Shown here: one piece after another, positions 6,558 to 8,080 of the stretch
Layout of the letters: each line of letters starts with the position of its first letter
Numbering within the stretch: position 1 is the stretch's first letter
Assembly: GCA_009700815.1 (NCBI GenBank)
Contig: WLLG01000082.1
Location: forward strand, 1-8,080
Source of the DNA: Actinomycetota bacterium
GTDB taxonomy: Bacteria; Actinomycetota; Acidimicrobiia; Acidimicrobiales; Microtrichaceae
DNA: 8,080 nucleotides
Direction: 5' to 3'
Made by a program: the position numbers and the translations under genes
The notes under the pieces: generated by a model
What the model saw: the letters and a program-made list of their open reading frames with translations, nothing else
Databases searched by the model: none
What the model was told of the DNA's origin: nothing

Positions 6558-8080
6558 TCAATCCCGGTCAGGCACCAACACAATCAGATCCGATATTTCA
6601 CCGCGCTTGACCCGTGGAGCTTTCGGTCCCATCGGCGGATTGAGAACTACCTCTCCCAGGCCAACCCCGCTCTTTGGCTTCATCCGGAACCCCAAGTAGA
6701 GAGAGTTAGCTGGTAGCCCAAGTTCGCCGAGCGAGTCTTCAGGGTCAATCTCATCATTGTCAGTCCGGCCGACGAGCTTGACGCTAGGGACATAGGCGTG
6801 GAGTTCAACTTGCCCTCCGCCTACTTCTAACAGCCTATTGAGCACGAGTTTCATCTTGGGTTCAACGGCGTATTGAGCCAACAGATTGGCTAACAAGCTG
6901 TCGGCGATGATGTGGTCATCTACAACCCCGGCAGTAGTGAGATAGCGACTCGACCGCTGCCGGAACTCAACTACAGAACTGTTGGGGTTGAGGTCATTGC
7001 TTGATGGGCGAAACGCCAAGGCAGACATCAACACTTCGGCATCGGCAACTTCGGGGGCGACCGTGTCATCGGCCAGCAGGAGGACCCTGTGGTATCTGCT
7101 GTGAGAACCACTCGGCGCGGCGGAGTACGTCTCAACCCAGGCTTGAATCCCTTCTTGGGCGAACTCAAACTTCAGGTGATCGTCTTTGTACGATGCCAAC
7201 AGGTCATCCCGCTCAACCCAGTGCGGAAGCACCACGGTCAACTCGGCATCTGGGTGCATATGGCGAACAGAGATCAGTAACTCAGCGGCCCGAGCGTTCC
7301 AACCGAGAATCAAGACCCTCTCTGTGTCCTTGTTCGCCAGCGCAGCAGCCAGAGTGGTCTCGCTTGAGCCTGACTTCAACATGTCTGCAGATTCACCCCA
7401 CAGGGCTTCATCGCTCGGGGCGGCTTGCCCCTCGGCTGCTTCCTGATTCGCGGTGAAGGATGACTCGTAGGCTGCTGCTTTTTCTTCCGCAAGGATCAAA
7501 AGCTGGTGACCCGCGAGTGGCGTTGCTGGTGGCGGGCAAAAGAGCACTCGACGTCCACCCGGCAACGCACCAGTAGCGGAGTACATGCCCACAGGCCTTG
7601 ACCCGCTACAGATGGACCTTGCACCACCAAAGGTTTTTGCAGGGAGACCCTTATCGCAATCGCGCACATAAAACTCGCTGCCACCAAAGTTGACGAGATC
7701 CCGAAACACTGCTGATAGCCCGGGGCTAAAGGCAACCTGGGCTGCAATATGTGCCTGCAGGTCGGCCGCTTCGGCAGTAACGAGTTCAACCCCCACTGCC
7801 TTGAGCCGTTCGGCAAGCACTGACCCTAGGTTCACTCGCTCACCGGATGCCCTAGGGAACTCTGCAATGACCCGCGGCGGGACCCACGGAGTGTCCCCCT
7901 TCTTGGGAGCATCAGCATCAGATTCACGCTCCTCTAGCGCGGCAACGACTGCAAGAATGCACTTGACCGTCTCGGCAGTTTCGGGCTGCATGGCCTGTGC
8001 AGTAATGCCGTGACTACCTTGCTGCGAATCTGGGTCACGAACCTGGGCTGCAAATACAGAGTCAGGAGCGGTGCCTAGCG
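6558..8080 (-). CDS. CASTOR/POLLUX-like (DMI1-type) protein with two RCK modules, 5' partial
   Basis: The frame stays open to the right edge, and the codons before the ATG at 7991 read as plausible family sequence (PDSVFAAQVRDPDS), so that ATG is internal and the gene starts beyond 8080. Residues are counted from 7991. The visible part holds the end of one RCK-like module (VIAEF at 41-45, then AQVAFSPGLSAVFRDLVNFG at 84-103) and a second Rossmann module starting RVLILGWNARA (225-235). That module ends with AQYAVEPKMKLVLNRLLEVG (372-391) and a C-terminal ligand-sensing region. LILGWN is a hallmark of CASTOR/POLLUX-type ion-channel proteins (PF06241). In plants these are nuclear-envelope cation channels; bacterial relatives carry an N-terminal membrane pore followed by cytoplasmic RCK domains. 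The pore would lie outside this window, so channel activity is inference. The stop is TGA at 6558-6560. A 94-base spacer separates it from the Coq4-like gene downstream. Confidence 0.8.
   Translation of the reverse strand, partial: LGTAPDSVFAAQVRDPDSQQGSHGITAQAMQPETAETVKCILAVVAALEERESDADAPKKGDTPWVPPRVIAEFPRASGERVNLGSVLAERLKAVGVELVTAEAADLQAHIAAQVAFSPGLSAVFRDLVNFGGSEFYVRDCDKGLPAKTFGGARSICSGSRPVGMYSATGALPGGRRVLFCPPPATPLAGHQLLILAEEKAAAYESSFTANQEAAEGQAAPSDEALWGESADMLKSGSSETTLAAALANKDTERVLILGWNARAAELLISVRHMHPDAELTVVLPHWVERDDLLASYKDDHLKFEFAQEGIQAWVETYSAAPSGSHSRYHRVLLLADDTVAPEVADAEVLMSALAFRPSSNDLNPNSSVVEFRQRSSRYLTTAGVVDDHIIADSLLANLLAQYAVEPKMKLVLNRLLEVGGGQVELHAYVPSVKLVGRTDNDEIDPEDSLGELGLPANSLYLGFRMKPKSGVGLGEVVLNPPMGPKAPRVKRGEISDLIVLVPDRD

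Noticed and set aside
7001..7456. Plus-strand open frame of 151 codons opposite the CASTOR/POLLUX-like gene
   Set aside because: Composition is rich in Arg, Pro, Ser and Thr with no recognisable motif; it is an antisense shadow of a well-supported gene.
7989..7991. ATG (minus strand) as the start of the CASTOR/POLLUX-like gene
   Set aside because: The same frame continues open to the right edge with family-like sequence, and the part visible begins in the middle of an RCK module.

Overview
The window looks like chromosomal DNA from a mid-GC member of the Actinomycetota. The reasons are taxon-biased protein families: a metzincin carrying a Pro-Cys-Arg-Pro segment ahead of the catalytic domain, a TY-Chap-like chaperone protein, and a Coq4-like protein joined to a TerB-like helical region. 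Start codons are ATG and GTG. This assignment is inference; no rRNA or other marker gene is present. I saw no tRNA, rRNA, CRISPR array, insertion sequence or prophage gene.

Layout, left to right. (1) 1-2526, plus strand: the 3' part of a large PLD-nuclease/SF2-helicase protein whose start lies before base 1. (2) 2527-3477, minus strand: a membrane-anchored metzincin zinc protease, convergent with the helicase and with no base between the two stop codons. (3) A 77-base divergent spacer, then 3555-4034, plus strand: a small TY-Chap-like protein. (4) 4060-4605, plus strand: the C-terminal part of an endonuclease/exonuclease/phosphatase (EEP) protein without its N-terminal catalytic half, probably a gene remnant. 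(5) 4707-5408, plus strand: a three-helix membrane protein with a c-type haem-binding domain. (6) 5486-6463, minus strand: a TerB-like/Coq4-like protein with an intact HDxxH-x11-E metal motif. (7) 6558-8080, minus strand: most of a CASTOR/POLLUX-like protein with two RCK modules, whose N-terminus lies past the right edge.

The genes do not form one evident pathway. The strand order (+, -, +, +, +, -, -) and the mixed families suggest separate housekeeping or accessory units. The closest pairings are the TY-Chap gene with the EEP remnant (25-base gap) and the CASTOR/POLLUX gene with the Coq4-like gene (97-base gap, same direction, but the latter has its own strong ribosome binding site). No intergenic gap exceeds 101 bases, so there is no unexplained long non-coding stretch.

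The points most worth following are the apparent deletion junction between the TY-Chap gene and the EEP remnant, and the Coq4-type metal motif in an organism group that normally makes menaquinone rather than ubiquinone. I found no convincing multi-gene novel system.
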